DNA of 64,000 nt from Forficula auricularia. Its lineage: Eukaryota; Arthropoda; Insecta; Dermaptera; Forficulidae. Under the pieces are notes generated by a model that saw nothing but the letters and a program-made list of their open reading frames with translations, did no database searches and was not told where the DNA came from. Location: positions 744,001 through 808,000 of the forward strand of contig JALMQS010000264.1 in the NCBI GenBank assembly GCA_024734495.1, written 5' to 3'. Below are positions 10,728 through 22,796 of the stretch, in pieces (the first letter of the stretch is position 1; the number at the start of each line of letters is the position of its first letter). The translations under genes and the position numbers were made by a program.

Positions 10728-11280
10728 AAGATGTTAGACCCGTTCCTGGATATATTTGACGTGCTGATTCTAAAAAATGCACTAATTTTCAGCTCTAGTT
10801 TTTAAAACACATTTGGTCGAATTTCCTGAAAGCAAATAATTTTTCCCTATTTTTGAGGAGTAGTATTTCAGATCAGCATTTCTTGAAATCAAAATTTTCG
10901 AAATTTTGTTGAAAATTTTAAAGTCTTAGAATCTCAAAATATTTAGTTTTATAAATTTAAAAATCCTTCAATATTCGGATGTTTTTAGCCTAATGAGAAT
11001 TTGATAGTAAAAAATATATAGAAACTTTTTAATATTATATATATTTTTTTTTACATAGATCGAATTTTCATTTAGCTAAAAACAAATTCTAAATAATAGA
11101 ATAAGCTTTTTCCGACTTCGATAAATAAATATTTTGATTTCAAGTTCTGCTGCTCTAAATCGATAGACCTCAAAAAAAAGATAAAAATTTGATTTAATGT
11201 GCCTTACAAACGAGCTTGTGTGGTCTATCCAATACACTTTTTAGAATCAGCGTCTCAAATAGTCCCAGGAAAAGGCTTAC
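10728..11280. repeat. Inverted-repeat element of about 550 bp
   Basis: TTCCTGGATATATTTGACG with GCTGATTCTAAAAAATGCACT on the left (about 10742-10786) is mirrored by AGTGTATTGG-side sequence and TTTTTAGAATCAGCGTCTC on the right (about 11234-11270). The ends are not precise and no target duplication was found, so the class is unknown. Confidence 0.45.
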
Positions 11281-11429
11281 AAATAAAAAAAACATAACTG
11301 GTTGTTTTTGTTGGATTATTATGTTTAAAAGCTAAAAAAAAGGATAAATAATTTCAAAAAGAATAGGCTGGGAATCTAAGTAGTAAGCGTACAGAGTATA
11401 TTTTTTAATTTTTTCTGTCTATCCAATTC

Positions 11430-12177
11430 AGGACCGGCCCTACCATAGGGAAAACAGAGCGGCCGCTCCTGGATCGTAGTCCCGGCGCCTTAGTGGTAAA
11501 GAAAAATAAAGGAAAAAATATTTTATATATTAGGGGTACGTAAGGGGGACGCTTTAATTGGGCCTCAATCCATCCAATAACTTGTCTCGGACAGGGCCGG
11601 ATTTAAGAGTATGCCGCCTATAGGCTAAAGTGCATTTTCCGCCCGCTCTATAGTTCATATTTGCTTAATACATTTGTTTTATAGAACAGAAGTGTTAGTA
11701 TGTTAGTGTCGTTAGAACATCCACGAATAAGAGAAATAAAATGATTACTTGGGAAAGGTTTATTATTATAGAAAAAAACTTGTTTACATTCGAGAGGTGA
11801 GACTAGGAATATAAAAATATAAACAAAAATAAAAGAGAACAAAACATAAACAGATGAACGGCGATCGTTCAACTATGCCACGACGGAACAAGAAGGATAG
11901 AGTTCATTGGAGTTTTCATCTTTTTTAAATATAAAGTTCATTTAATTTAGATAAAACTACAATTTTATTGGTTAATATAATAAATTATATAATCAAATTA
12001 GTTATCTATTTGTTTGTTTGTTTTTATTACTTACTTCTTTTAAGATTCGTTAAAAATGAAATGGGTTTCGAACTTTTGAATAAATTGCCAAACTGCCGCC
12101 CCTGAAAATTTGCCGCTCTATGCTGCAGCCTACTTAGCCTATTTATAAATACAGCCCTGGTCTAGGGCCGGCACTTT
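11430..12177. mobile_element. Older hAT-like element enclosing another hAT-like element
   Basis: CAGGACCGGCCCTACC near 11430 and TAGGGCCGGCAC near 12163-12174 form an inverted pair. CAATTC occurs on both outer flanks. The later insertion at 11592-12159 interrupts it. The assignment is tentative because the inner sequence is decayed. Confidence 0.35.
11592..12159. mobile_element. hAT-like non-autonomous element
   Basis: The left end CAGGGCCGGATTTA and the right end TAAATACAGCCCTG are inverted. The subterminal GCCTATAGGCTAA is mirrored by TTAGCCTATTTATA. Flanking octamers GTCTCGGA and GTCTAGGG agree at six of eight positions, consistent with an aged 8-bp target duplication. The internal open frame at 11648-11872 has no recognisable domain. 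Confidence 0.65.
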
Positions 12178-12931
12178 CTCAATTCTTCCTTTTAAATATT
12201 TTTTTTTGATCAATTAGAATCAATACTTTACATGTTCAAGTCCCGAATTTAGAATTTCAATATTTTTTTCTTTCGCCCTCACACTTAATAATAATAATGA
12301 ACCAATTTTAAAGTGACGATCCAGCTAAATGAAATTAAGTCACTACGTCTTCTTAAAAAAAAACGTCCTTCTCTCTTTTCTTCTCTTTATTAAATTTAAT
12401 CCATTCCCAGAGTTTTTTTTATCGTCGTCGCAACATAATTTGAATTTGCAAACGAACGTTCTATTAAATTGAAATCTAAATTACCTATTTATTTATTTAT
12501 TATTCCTTAAAAGGGATGGAAACGAATAATAATTAAGTGATTGGAAAAGAGGGATGCTGACGTTTCAATTATTTCCATCTACCCACTCATGGAGCTCTCG
12601 ACACTTACCTCCCCCATTTGTATATATACTTTCCATTTATTCAAACACCACTTGTAAATATATATTTAAATTAATTTGAACTTTCTCTAAGCACTCACTT
12701 TGTTACAGTGTTAATCCCTAAATTATTTGATAATTTCTGTTTGTACAAGAGATACCATGATAAAATTGTAATTTTGGTATGATTAACTTTGCATTGAAGA
12801 TAAAAAACAACAAAAATATATAAATATATAATAAATAATTAAATATAATCAATTCCATCTCGGATCTAATAAATGACAGCCTCTTGCGATTTTCTTAGAT
12901 AATTTTTTTTATAATTTATTATTTTTTCAAA
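12178..12931. other. Unassigned AT-rich sequence
   Basis: No gene or repeat end is recognised over these 750 bases. Confidence 0.5.
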
Positions 12932-12933
12932 TA

Positions 12934-13611
12934 CAGGGTGGGCCATAGAGATCTACCACATTTTGAAGAGGTATAAAAAATGAAAAAAATTAACTAGAAA
13001 AAAACCAAATATATTTTTGAAAAGAACATAAAATATTTTTTTTAATGTGTTTTAAACATTAAATCAGAGAAAAAGAGGGAGGGGAGTCAAAAATGTAAAT
13101 TCTAGCAGTTTCCACCAAACACAACCAAATTTTGAATACATATTCTGTGGACCCCCAGAATGCTAGAAATGCAAAAAATAACAACCAAAACTGGGGGGAG
13201 GGTCAAAAATGAAAATTATAGCCCTTTTGACCAAACTCAACCAAATTTTGTATACCTATTATGTGGACCCCCAGAAGGTTAGAAATGCAAAAAACCAACC
13301 AAATTTTGTATACATAGTTTGTTAGAAAGGGCTAGGATTTTCATTTTTGACACCCCCCCCCTCCATTTTTAGTGGTCGGTTTTTACATATCCAGCCTTAT
13401 GAGAGTCCACAGAACATGTATACAAAATTTGGTTGAGTTTGGTCAAAAGGGCTAGAATTTTATTTTTGACCCCCCCCCCCCCCCCGACCTTTTTTTCGTC
13501 AATATAATGTTCAAAATGTTCTTTTAAAAAATATATTCAGTTTTTTTTAGGTAATTTTTTTCATTTTTTTATACCTCTATAAAATGTGGTAGATCTTTAT
13601 GCCCCACCCTG
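12934..13611. mobile_element. Tc1/mariner-like MITE with CAGGGTGGGCC ends
   Basis: The left end CAGGGTGGGCCATAGAGATC and the right end GATCTTTATGCCCCACCCTG are inverted. The match continues inward through CTACCACATTTT for about 60 bp. TA flanks both sides (12932-12933 and 13612-13613). The interior is built from repeated CAACCAAATTTTGTATACA modules shared with families A and G. A 16-base C-run lies at 13470-13485. Confidence 0.85.
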
Positions 13612-13613
13612 TA

Positions 13614-14438
13614 TATCAACAAGGACACCACCATTTTTGACTACAAATTAAACATTAATTCAAATTTATTTTTATTTTTTATTTTCTAAAACTTTCATTG
13701 AACTTAGAGACTTCATGTCCTTAAGCCACCTTAGATAAAATTAAACAGCATTAATCGTCTAATTTTTCATTTTTTTTGAATGTTGATCTATACCTACCAG
13801 ACATATAAAAATTTCTGACTATTTTTCAAAAGGAAACTGATTTCTTATGAAAACAAAAGGAATAACATTTCTCTTTCAGTTTTGATTGATGTTTTCTTTT
13901 GGATATCAGATGGATGATGGATTTTTATTATTGTTTTGTTCCTCACATCAATGTTTTTGAATGAAAAGCAGATCTCTCATTTCATCAACCACCAATAAAA
14001 AAAACCACCCCACTTTTGGGGGCGTAAAACGACATTCCAAGATCGTTTCTCTCTTCTTTTCAACTTTCGCGATTGAAACAGGCGAATTAGGGAAAGTGAG
14101 TGGTTCAGATACGAATAGTTGTTGGGCTCAAGCCATTTATGTATCTCTCTCAAGAGAAAGAGATGAGAGTTTAACTGGGAAAGTGTGAGCAGGAGGAAGG
14201 AACAATTACCAAACTATTAAAAGTTTAAAGTAGAAAATAGAATTGCTTAGCGGAAATTCCTTTCATCTCTAAAGTATGCAGAGAATCTATTTAGAGGCGA
14301 TTATAAAACCAAAGTACACGTTCAATTCCAGTTGGCTAATTCCAAATCACACTTTAACTAACAACTAGATATCACAAAGAGAAATCAATGAGATTGTCAT
14401 CTGCTTGATGAAAATAAACATATACAATAGAGCGATTC
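13614..14438. other. Unassigned sequence with a GC-richer island
   Basis: The block 13960-14190 is less AT-rich and holds a 75-codon ATG frame without a recognisable domain. It could be a decayed exon or regulatory DNA. The rest is AT-rich. Confidence 0.35.
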
Positions 14439-15058
14439 CGCGACATTTCAGCCCCCAACAAAACATCCCCTGACAAAATATCCCCGACAAAATATCCTTC
14501 AGACAAAATAACCCTTCCCCTCGTGAATCTTATGAGTAATGCAAATCGACTCCGGTTCGGTTGGGTTCGTATAGCTCCTTTTCGGGCTAGTTTTCAGACC
14601 GTTCGGTTGGCGTCAGCCAACCGAACCGTCTAAATGCCAGCCCGAAAAGGAGCTATACGAACCCGACCGAGCCGAACTGAATATATATTAACCGAACCTC
14701 CGAAAGTTTAGTCCGGGCGGGGTGTGTTTCGGGCTCCCATTTTTTTCTAATCAATCACACATTGAAAACCGAACCATCCAATCATCGGGCGGGGTGTGTT
14801 TGGGGCTCCCATTTTTCCTAATCAAACACAACAGTCAGCTACACTTTCAAACGGCTAATTAGCCGCCATAATATGAAAGTCTGTTTATATTATTCAAAAC
14901 TATGATTATAAGCTTCTTACTTAATCTCTTTTGTATTCTCCCTTATACTGGTGAATATTTTGTCAGAAGATATTATGTCGAGGGATATTTAGTCCTTGGG
15001 ATATTTTGTCTGGGGATATTTTGTCGGGGATATTTTGTTGGGGGCTGAAATGTCGCCG
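14439..15058. mobile_element. Fold-back element with tandem-repeat ends, family J, copy 1
   Basis: The left end CGCGACATTTCAGCCCCC followed by ACAAAATATCCCC repeats is mirrored on the right by GGGGATATTTTGTC repeats and GGGGGCTGAAATGTCG. Inside, CCGTTCGGTTGGCG and CGCCAACCGAACCG-type words form a second palindrome, and a segment with GGGCGGGGTGTGTTTGGGGC occurs twice. Terminal inverted repeats made of short tandem repeats recall Drosophila FB elements. Copy 2 is at 40846-41653. Confidence 0.7.
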
Positions 15059-15479
15059 TACCCAATAGAGCAGGGTTTTCCAAACTTTTTTGTCCCACCT
15101 AAGAAGGCCGGTCGCCAATGGAAGCGACGACGCGCTTCGGAGATGAAGTGCGACAATGAGATAATACTCTACTAAATACTACTACTATTAATACTACTAA
15201 CTCTACTCCATTTGCTAATTGTCGCGTTTATCGAAGCACGTTGTCACTTCCAGTGGACGACTGGGCTAAGCCTTTCTAAAATTCTTATGCCCCCTATGTA
15301 AAAAATGATCTTATAAAAGACATATTTTTTTGTAATTTATATAAATATTACAACAACAAAAATGTTGTTATTAGTGATGTGTATGGTTTTATATTCATTT
15401 AAGTTAAATTTTATTTCAAAAAACTTGGTATCAAATTTTATTAACTTTTATTTTTTTTAAATAAAGGTACCTAATTTTT

Positions 15480-15605
15480 AACCGACTTCAAAAAAGTAGG
15501 TTCTTAATTCTGCTGTTTTTTTATGTCTATGTTACCTGATATCTTCGCCAATTGTGAACCTATTTTGATGATTTATTTGCATTGGGTTCAGTCTAGTTTT
15601 CGATT
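15480..15605 (-). mobile_element. Family F fragment
   Basis: ACCGACTTCAAAAAAGTAGG begins the segment. It continues with the family tail, including CCAATTGTGAACC and TGCATTGGGTTCAGTCTAG, as in the copy at 55804-56750. The palindromic half is missing. Confidence 0.65.
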
Positions 15606-15682
15606 GATAAAAATATACTAGAAAATCATAAGATGGTGTCATCTATTAAATCCCATGGAATGGAATATTTTTAATTATATGT

Positions 15683-15790
15683 CAGAGGGGTTATTTTTCA
15701 CCCCCTCGGGAATCGAACCCGAGTGCCAGTAACAGCAATCCGGGCCATCTGGCTCACCTGCGGGATGCGAACCTCTTTGACATATGTAAA
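15683..15790 (-). repeat. tRNA-like fold-back, family S3, copy 2
   Basis: TATGTCAGAGGGGTT on the left mirrors AACCTCTTTGACATA on the right. Read on the minus strand, the core carries a perfect T-arm (CTCGGGTTCGATTCCCGAG) and a D-arm-like segment (GTGAGCCAGATGGCC). A full cloverleaf with acceptor stem is not seen, so I do not call a tRNA gene. The flanking 65 bp (15622-15687) recur near 16009-16085. Confidence 0.5.
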
Positions 15791-16445
15791 CGCGTAAAAT
15801 ATTTTACCTAAAGATTGTTATCTTAATTTGTAAAATTTCGCGATATAGTGATTTTAAATTTAAACATATAGCCATGTCATATAATTTAAATAAAGGTCGT
15901 TGAGTGTTTCGAATTTTGAAGAGATTCAAAATTCAAAGGGCAATGGAATGACTTTTCCTAATTTAATATGAAAGATTTCAATTTGCCGATGGTAATAGAT
16001 TCAAATTTACTAGAAAATCATAAAATGGTGTCATCTATTAAATCCGATGGAATGGAATATTATTAATTATATTTCAGAGGGGTTGTTTTTCACAATTTCA
16101 CTCGAGCTCGCAAGAATACATTTTGGTACGAAAAAAGAAAAAAGGGCTAAAAATAAATAAAAAAAAAAACGTAACCAAAAATAATGTACGTGTTATAATT
16201 AATTTAAGATGAAGTGGAGTAAAGGTAGACTAAAAAATGCAAGTATATGACTCATTTTCTCCCACTGCAAAATAACATATTGTTTCCATTTAAAAAATGT
16301 TTATGAAAAATATGTTATATGCTTTTAAAATTGAAAAAAAATAAAATACAAAAACATACCACTAGGTCGAGCCCATTTTCGAATTATCCCCCTTAACAAT
16401 CAAATTGCCCCACTGTTGAGCACGGACCCAAGTTGGAAAACACTG

Positions 16446-16983
16446 CATTAGAGTGACCCAATTTGACCGTCTATTTTTCTTATACGAGTCTCGCATGATA
16501 ATTTGTTAAGATTCTGTGTATTTTAAGATTTCTCTATAAATTTCATCTCAATAAAAATTTTTTGATGTAGTTCACGTTTTTTGAAAATTTCAATAATTTT
16601 TTTCAATTACGAAAATTTTTATATTCTATACTGAAATTCTATGTTTATTTGCATCAAGCAGAGGAAATTACGCTTTATAATAAATTATACATTTAGAATG
16701 AGATACTGTCAACATTTCGACCCATTCTGGAGTCATTTTCAGATTCTGTAGAATGCTATCAATTGAATCGAGAATTAGTGGAAGAAACGTTTTGAACATT
16801 ATATCTTTTTTTAAGTGCGATATCAGGTCTCCCTGACGTTTCGACTCCTCTCCACATATACCTTCTGCTGAGTGTGTTTAGCTGTTTTTACACAGATATA
16901 CGGGACATTATTTTTAACGCCGGTTCTGAACGCTAGTTTGGAGAGGTTACTAGACAATTATACTCTTGGTAGGTTGCCATTGC
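16446..16983. other. Spacer with two minus-strand hammerhead-like motifs
   Basis: Motif one (16706-16750, minus) reads CTGAAAATGACTCC, a loop, GGGTCGAAATGTT. Motif two (16832-16875, minus) ends GAGTCGAAACGTC but its CTGANGA box is eroded to CAGCAGA. No palindrome partner is clear. Confidence 0.4.
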
Positions 16984-17092
16984 TTTCCAAGAGGAGGCGA
17001 CTGTAAATATCTGATCTGCCGAGACTCAGTCTCGAACCAGCCAACTTCGAGTAGGCAACCCGACACTCTACCCACTGACCCACAGTCGCCTC
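16984..17092 (-). mobile_element. tRNA-related SINE-like repeat, family S4
   Basis: On the minus strand the segment reads GGCGACTGTGGGTCAGTGGG, then TAGAGTGTCGGG, then GGCTGGTTCGAGACT. This resembles a D-arm (box A) and a T-arm (box B). The ends GAGGCGACTGT and ACAGTCGCCTC are inverted. The acceptor stem and anticodon arm do not form a proper tRNA, so it is tRNA-derived at best. Confidence 0.4.
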
Positions 17093-17855
17093 TTTATATA
17101 AAAACATTTAATTAAAAATGTGAAATTGATTAGAATGTTTTAGCTTAAAATTTTTTAGCCTCAGAAGTTTAATCAAGATTAAATAAATAATATTCAATAA
17201 ATCTAATAAAAAATTAACTCTCACAACTGTAAATTAAGTTTTCGTAATTGATCACTTGAGGGAGAAAAGTTCGCTTGCTTGTTAGGCTAACAGTGAGTGT
17301 CTCATTTCAACTTCTTTAGAAGTAAAGAGGGTTTAAAAGTTTTCGGAAATCCCCTAAAAACTATAGCATATAGAGCTTTAGAATTGAAAATGAAAATTCT
17401 CGAAGTTTGCGAGAAAATTAAACCTCTCGTGATTGACTTTAGAAATTACATCAGCTTATATGTATAATATAATCTTGATAGAAATAGAAAATGACTTGTT
17501 CACTTTGCAGGTAAAAGGCTTCTCTTGCTTGTTTCGTGGAAGCAAAAGGGCGTCCATGAGTTCACTCTACCGTATAGGATAAACATACAAAATACTTAGG
17601 AAAACTCAAAGGGTTTCTTTACGTGTAATGTATGGGGAACCAAACAATCCGCAATGGGAATTAAAAAATAAATATTTAAAATTGAATCCTATGGTAAAAC
17701 ACAACAAGCAAATTAAGCAAATAAATAAATAAATAGATGTGAATTCCTGAAGAGTAGTCAATGTGGTTATCGTCTGCTAGATGCAAATAAACATACATTA
17801 TATATATGGTATATATCTCGATTCACGGTGGTGCTGAGGATTCTTATAGTTATTA
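17093..17855. other. Unassigned sequence
   Basis: Largely AT-rich. Block 17510-17600 is less so and holds no open frame of note. A copy of the 50-bp module lies at about 17755-17800. Confidence 0.4.
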
Positions 17856-18465
17856 AGTGAATAGCTTATTTTTCAGCAGTTTTTAATTTTAAATTGTGTT
17901 TTTTTTTGTTTTGTTTTTAAATTATCCAAATTTTTCGAGGAGAGTCGGGTTGGCCGAGCTGGCTAAGGCGCTGGGCCCGCTCCAGCATCGTTGATGACGA
18001 TGTTCAAGCGGGAGGCCGGGTTCGAGCCTGGGTAGCATATAAAATTTCTACCGGCTAAAGCTCGGCTCTCTCACTAAGCCTACTAACACTTTATTGATGT
18101 GCTGTCTAAATGGGCTTTTTTTTCACGGTAACAATAAATTAAAAAAAAATATTTATGAAATCTTGTTCAATATTACTTCTTCAGTGAACCTTTTTTTTCT
18201 TTTTTTGTGAAAACTGAGCAAATACGGTGATTTTTTGGGTGACTTAATGTATAACACGCATTACAACATGTAATATATTTAAAAAAGTTCTTTAACTTAA
18301 TTTAATGTCTAACCATACCAAAAAATCTATTATTCTAATTGAAAAAAAAGTTCCACTGAAGAAGGAATATTGTACAAAATCTCCGAAATATTTGGATAAA
18401 GTAAAAAAACCAGCATTTAAAATTAAAAAACTGCTGAAGCTGCAGCTTTTCACTTGATACTTATT
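17856..18465. mobile_element. Palindromic element E16, split by a SINE
   Basis: AAGTGAATAGCTTATTTTTC with AGCAGTTTTTAATTTTAAAT on the left mirrors ATTTAAAATTAAAAAACTGC with AGCTTTTCACTT on the right. The right arm has a hammerhead-like motif (18352-18400: CACTGAAGAAGG, loop, CTCCGAAATATTTGG). The left motif is present on the minus strand but is cut in two by the SINE at 17941-18140, so the SINE came later. Confidence 0.65.
17941..18140 (+). mobile_element. tRNA-derived SINE, family S2, copy 1
   Basis: The head holds box A (TGGCCGAGCTGGCTAAGGCG, 17951-17970) and box B (CCGGGTTCGAGCCTGG). Between them is an unusual long arm with the hairpin AGCATCGTTGATGACGATGT. The body contains CTACCGGCTAAAGCTCGGCT and GTGCTGTCTAAATGGGC and ends in an A-rich tail. 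The box A wording resembles tRNAs with a long variable arm such as tRNA-Leu, but the parent tRNA is not certain. Other copies: 25465-25684, 59118-59336, and 32203-32380 (minus). Confidence 0.85.
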
Positions 18466-18488
18466 ATATATATGGCATATCTGTATAT

Positions 18489-18736
18489 TAGTGGCGGACG
18501 GTGATTTTTCAACCAGGGGATGCTGTCTAAAAAAGTACCCTTCATTTTTTATAATTTTATTTTATTATTCGCCTTTTTTTACAAATTTCATCGAATACGG
18601 CATCATAGAATTTTTCCTTATTTTTCAAATTTAACATTAGTTTTTTTTTTTTATGACAGGGTATGAAAATATTGTAAATGTTATGACATTTTAGGGATTC
18701 GCCGCAGCCACAGGATCCATGGACCGTACGCCACTG
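18489..18736. mobile_element. hAT-like MITE with AGTGGCGGACGGT ends
   Basis: Left AGTGGCGGACGGT and right ACCGTACGCCACT are inverted. The flanking octamers CTGTATAT and GTGTATAG agree at six of eight positions. An open frame of 78 codons inside (minus) has no domain. A solo right end of the same family is at 799-835. Confidence 0.65.
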
Positions 18737-18744
18737 GTGTATAG

Positions 18745-19553
18745 GTATATATAATGAAGTGTCAGATGTCGAAAAAAATTTTGAAGAGGACAAATTAATT
18801 TTTGGAGCCCCTTCTAGAAAATTGTTTTTAAATTTTGATGAATATTTTTATCTGAATTAATAGATTAATTTCATCAGTATAATTTTGTCATTCTCTCTAA
18901 ATATATGTTTAGTGACACCCTCAACATAATGAAAGAGAGCAGGAAGCTTCTTTCTAGCAGAAATTAGTTATTAATATAATAATCTGATATTAAATTATTA
19001 TTATTATTTTTACATAGGCTTTTTATAATCTATGTTCTATTATATATTAGAAAACATCTCTATATTATTCATAATATAGCCACACTATCGTTGACCAAAT
19101 GATGGGTTCATGTGAGCCTAGCTTTATGCAACCATAATGTATTATTTGGCGATCCATTGCCTACCCTACAGGCTGACTCACTAATCTCTACTTAGCTGGA
19201 ATAGGATAAAGTAACAATATTAGCTCACATCGCATTAACTCCAGATTACCAACTTGTAGATCGATATAGGGTTAATTATTAAAACTAGTTGATAATGGGA
19301 GCATAATTATAAAGAATGTAAATGAATTAGGCCCATCTTCCAGCTTATAACAAAATCGATTCTAACCTTGTAAGATTATGAGATAATAATAATAACTATA
19401 ATATTACACAAGCGATGTTTCAATTCTTAAATATTTTTTAACTATACGTCTTTCAAGGAAGATTTATCCATTTATATTTAAACTTACCTAGAGGTCAGGA
19501 TAAAATAAATGTAATATTACGGGTATTTTTTATTCAATCTTTAGTTGGCTGAG
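18745..19553. other. Unassigned AT-rich sequence
   Basis: No gene is seen. The stretch 19080-19400 is slightly less AT-rich but has no open frame or repeat match that I can support. Confidence 0.45.
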
Positions 19554-20490
19554 CACAATATACCAGGTGAGTTTTTTTTATCTTGAGACAGTCTTATAAC
19601 TCAAAAACAGTGCATTATTTGAAAAAAAAAGTTTCAAATAAAAGTTTATTTATATCGGGGGAGAAACTGAACTATGCTATTGTTTATCAACCTAGAACAA
19701 GCTTTCAAGGGTATTTCAAGATCACTTTCTGTTTTTTAAATGGAAACCTATATTTTTCTTTACATTTCATAAATCTATAAAAAAATAAACAACTTTAAAA
19801 AGAACTATTTTTTTATACATCAAATAAAAAAAATATTAAATCAATTAGATCTCAAAAAAATCAAATATTTAATTATTAAATAAATAATTATTAAATTGAA
19901 AAGTCACAACAATGAAAATAAGTGTTTATAATGATCTTAAAACTTCATTATACACAGATTTAAGAGATTATTTTCTAATTAATAGAATTAACTCACTATT
20001 AAAATTCTGGAGTTTAAAGAAGAAAGATGTTCCAACCAGAAGACTTGCGATACACTCTGGAATGTCCAGAATATTGTCGAAAAATTATTAAATATATTAT
20101 TAAATTATTTATTTTATAATTAAATATTTGATCATTATTATTTGATAATTAAGGTGAATAATTTTTAAATATAATTATTATCTGGATTTTTTGAGACCTA
20201 ATTGATTTAAAATTTTTTTATTTGATGTCGTATAAAAAATAGTTTTTATGAAAGTTGTTCATTTTTTGTAGATTTGGGCTATGTATAGAAAAATATAGGT
20301 TTCTATTTAAAAAACAGAACTTGACTCTTGAAATACGCTTATGAAAATGCTGTTCTAGGTCAACAAACAATAGCATAGTTTAGTTTCCCTTTGATATAAA
20401 TAAACTTTTATTTGAAACTTTTTCATATAATGCAATGTTTTTGAGTTATAAGACTGTTTTAAGATAAAAAACGCACCCGCTATAATTGAA
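19554..20490. repeat. Large inverted repeat of about 930 bp
   Basis: The left arm (19554-19880) includes GACAGTCTTATAACTCAAAA and CTATGCTATTGTTTATCAAC. The right arm (20170-20485) carries the mirror images TTTTGAGTTATAAGACTG and AACAAACAATAGCATAG. The arms are diverged but colinear, and the 300-bp centre is unique. No target duplication was identified. The 65-codon frame in the left arm is not a recognisable protein. Confidence 0.65.
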
Positions 20491-21332
20491 AATATTTTAT
20501 TTTGCCAAGAGCTGCAAAGCATTCACCAATTCGTTTATCCCTATTACTTCTAGAGACCAAAACTAATATCTAACTTCCATCTTTCCTTTGACCTACTACC
20601 TTCAATTATCAAGATCCGCATCCACAGGTATCATTTACTCCGACACAAACTCTAAAATTTCTGCCTTTTCTTTTAAATCTGTCAATCTATAGGCGTTGCA
20701 CTTTTTTCTTGTAACTCCTTCTCCTAACAATATCATCAAAAACCTAAATTATTAATGCAGTCAATTTGATTTATGCATTTATTGTTTACAATGATAACAT
20801 TGTAATTATTTTCTTATGATATGATTGATTAACTTCTCATTAGAGATGAATAAAAAAGAACAACAGCAACAACAACAACAAGGATGTTTAATAAAAGTTT
20901 AAATGAAATTATTACAGAGAGATAAAAAATCTTCTATATTTTTTTATAAAACAATATACTTACAATTTTAGCTTAAAAGATTAACGATTTGAAAAGTTTA
21001 TGAAAAATCCCTAAGGAATTACTAGTACTACTATTTCAAATACTACTGTGCTACACACCTCGCTCTAAAAAACAAAATAGTCATTTTTTATACTTGATTA
21101 TATATATAAGTTTACGGATATTAAAAACTTTTAGTTTCATAAAATATTTAAAAAGTAAAGGGATATAAATTTTTTTTTAGATTAAAATGAAGATGAAACG
21201 GGGTATCATAAAGCATACCTTATTCTTTAAATTTTTTGTTTTTCCAAGAATAAAGAGTTGTTGATTCATAAAGATAAATCAATGATGTTGTCCTCTGCTA
21301 AATACAAATAAAGATATTATTTATATTTATAT
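20491..21332. other. Unassigned AT-rich sequence
   Basis: Holds a short (CAA)n tract near 20865-20880 and a copy of the 50-bp module at 21266-21315. Nothing else is recognised. Confidence 0.45.
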
Positions 21333-21725
21333 TTTGAAAAACAGCAATGTTTTTTAAAGAATTGCAGTTTTCCTTCATAAAATGAAACCCAGCCTAGAAA
21401 CTTGATTCGTGTCTCATTCTCTAGAAAATTTTGTTGACTTGAACTTTTATTTGGCCACTTTTTTGTTAATATCTTATAATTTGTAGATATTCAACATTTT
21501 TCAGATAGAACATGATCCGTTTCATGTTAAGCATCCTGTCTGGAAAATGCTGAATATCTACAAATCTAAGAGATTAACAAAAAAGTAGTCCAAGTAAAGG
21601 TTTAAGCCAACAAAATTGCCTAAAGAATGAAACACTAATCAAGTTTATAGGATGAGTGGGTTTCATTTTATGAAGTAAAAACTGAAATTTTTTGTAAAAA
21701 AAAAAGGTCTACTTTTCAAAACTTC
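21333..21725. repeat. Palindromic element of about 390 bp
   Basis: The left arm words TTCATAAAATGAAACCCA and ATTTGTAGATATTCAACAT are mirrored by TGGGTTTCATTTTATGAA and ATGCTGAATATCTACAAAT. The arms are about 180 bp and the centre lies near 21520. It could fold into one long hairpin. No ends or target duplication could be fixed. Confidence 0.65.
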
Positions 21726-22796
21726 AACCTTGTTGAGTCACAGGTTAGCTTTATCCAATTACGCTGAAACTTTGTCAATCTCATTTGTTAGCCAATTGGG
21801 AACTATTAAAAAGTCCCCACAGTAGAAATTCGAAAATTCCATTTCTTGGGAGCACTCTGATACCTATATTTCAACAAATCCAAGTTGGCCGACGGAGGAG
21901 TTGGTTCCTACCAAAAATGGCAAGCTAAATACCTAACTAGTACTTGGTAAAAATTTTGTTCTTTTATTCGATGTGTAAAAGTTTTCATGCTAAGCGACCC
22001 CACTATCTCTACTGAATAGCATCTAATTTTTTTTTCAAATTGAATATGAGAGATTTCAAGTTGTTGTTAGAAATAGACTTTAAGTCTCTAAGAAAATCTC
22101 ACGAGATTATCATCTTTTAGATTCGAGATAGAATGGATTATTTGTAATTAAAATGAACTATTATAATTCACTTTGGAAAAGTCATTAGATTGCACTTCGA
22201 TTTTTGAAAAAATTCAAAATTCCAAACACTCACCTAACTACATGGCATGGCTATGTGTTTAAATTTAGAATCATGAGACCGCGAAATTTTACAAATGAAT
22301 TATTATTTTATTTATAAAAAAAATGTATTTAATACATGGATTGGGCTAACTTTAGTCCATCTTCACTTTTAAAATTCGTTTTTCCTTTGCCCTTATATGC
22401 TATTTCAAAATTCTCATCTCAAATATAGTCAAAGCAATGCTATTACTTAAAAAAAAATATTTTCCTTTCTTTTCCTTTGTAGAAATACAAGGTCAATATT
22501 ATTCGTTAATCACTCTGTATCTTCTAATTCTATGTAGTATTTATTTTTTATGAAATTTTATATAATTTTTGAAAAATATCTCTTAAGTTTCACTTCCCCC
22601 GTGAGTATATGTGGATGAAGCTAACACATTTATTTTCACAAATATCCAACAATAGGGCCTAAAATATTTATGCATGTATCTTGTATAGATTATGCAACTT
22701 TATTTATTTTTATTTACATATTTGGGAAAATTTGTATCTGTATATATATATATCTAAATACATTTACACAAGAGTAACTGTATGTAGATCAAGGGC
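21726..22796. other. Unassigned sequence with an inverted paralogue
   Basis: The part at about 22030-22300 is a diverged reverse copy of 15800-16090, for example CATGGCATGGCTATGTGTTT against AAACATATAGCCATGTCATA. The shared family is unknown. The rest shows nothing. Confidence 0.4.

Larger units (their letters stand above)
15071..16445. mobile_element. hAT-like composite element
   Basis: The left end CAGGGTTTTCCAAACTTTTT and the right end AAGTTGGAAAACACTG are inverted. Flanking octamers CAATAGAG (15063-15070) and CATTAGAG (16446-16453) agree at seven of eight positions. Inside are a hairpin (about 15103-15262), a family F fragment (15480-15605), the S3 tRNA-like loop (15683-15790) and a segment also found inverted at about 22030-22300. 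No transposase frame is left. Confidence 0.75.

Noticed and set aside
15683..15790. tRNA gene on the minus strand
   Set aside because: The T-arm is excellent but there is no acceptor stem or proper anticodon arm, and related copies show it is part of a repeat.
16984..17092. tRNA gene on the minus strand
   Set aside because: Box A- and B-like segments are present, but the ends pair as a fold-back and no cloverleaf forms.
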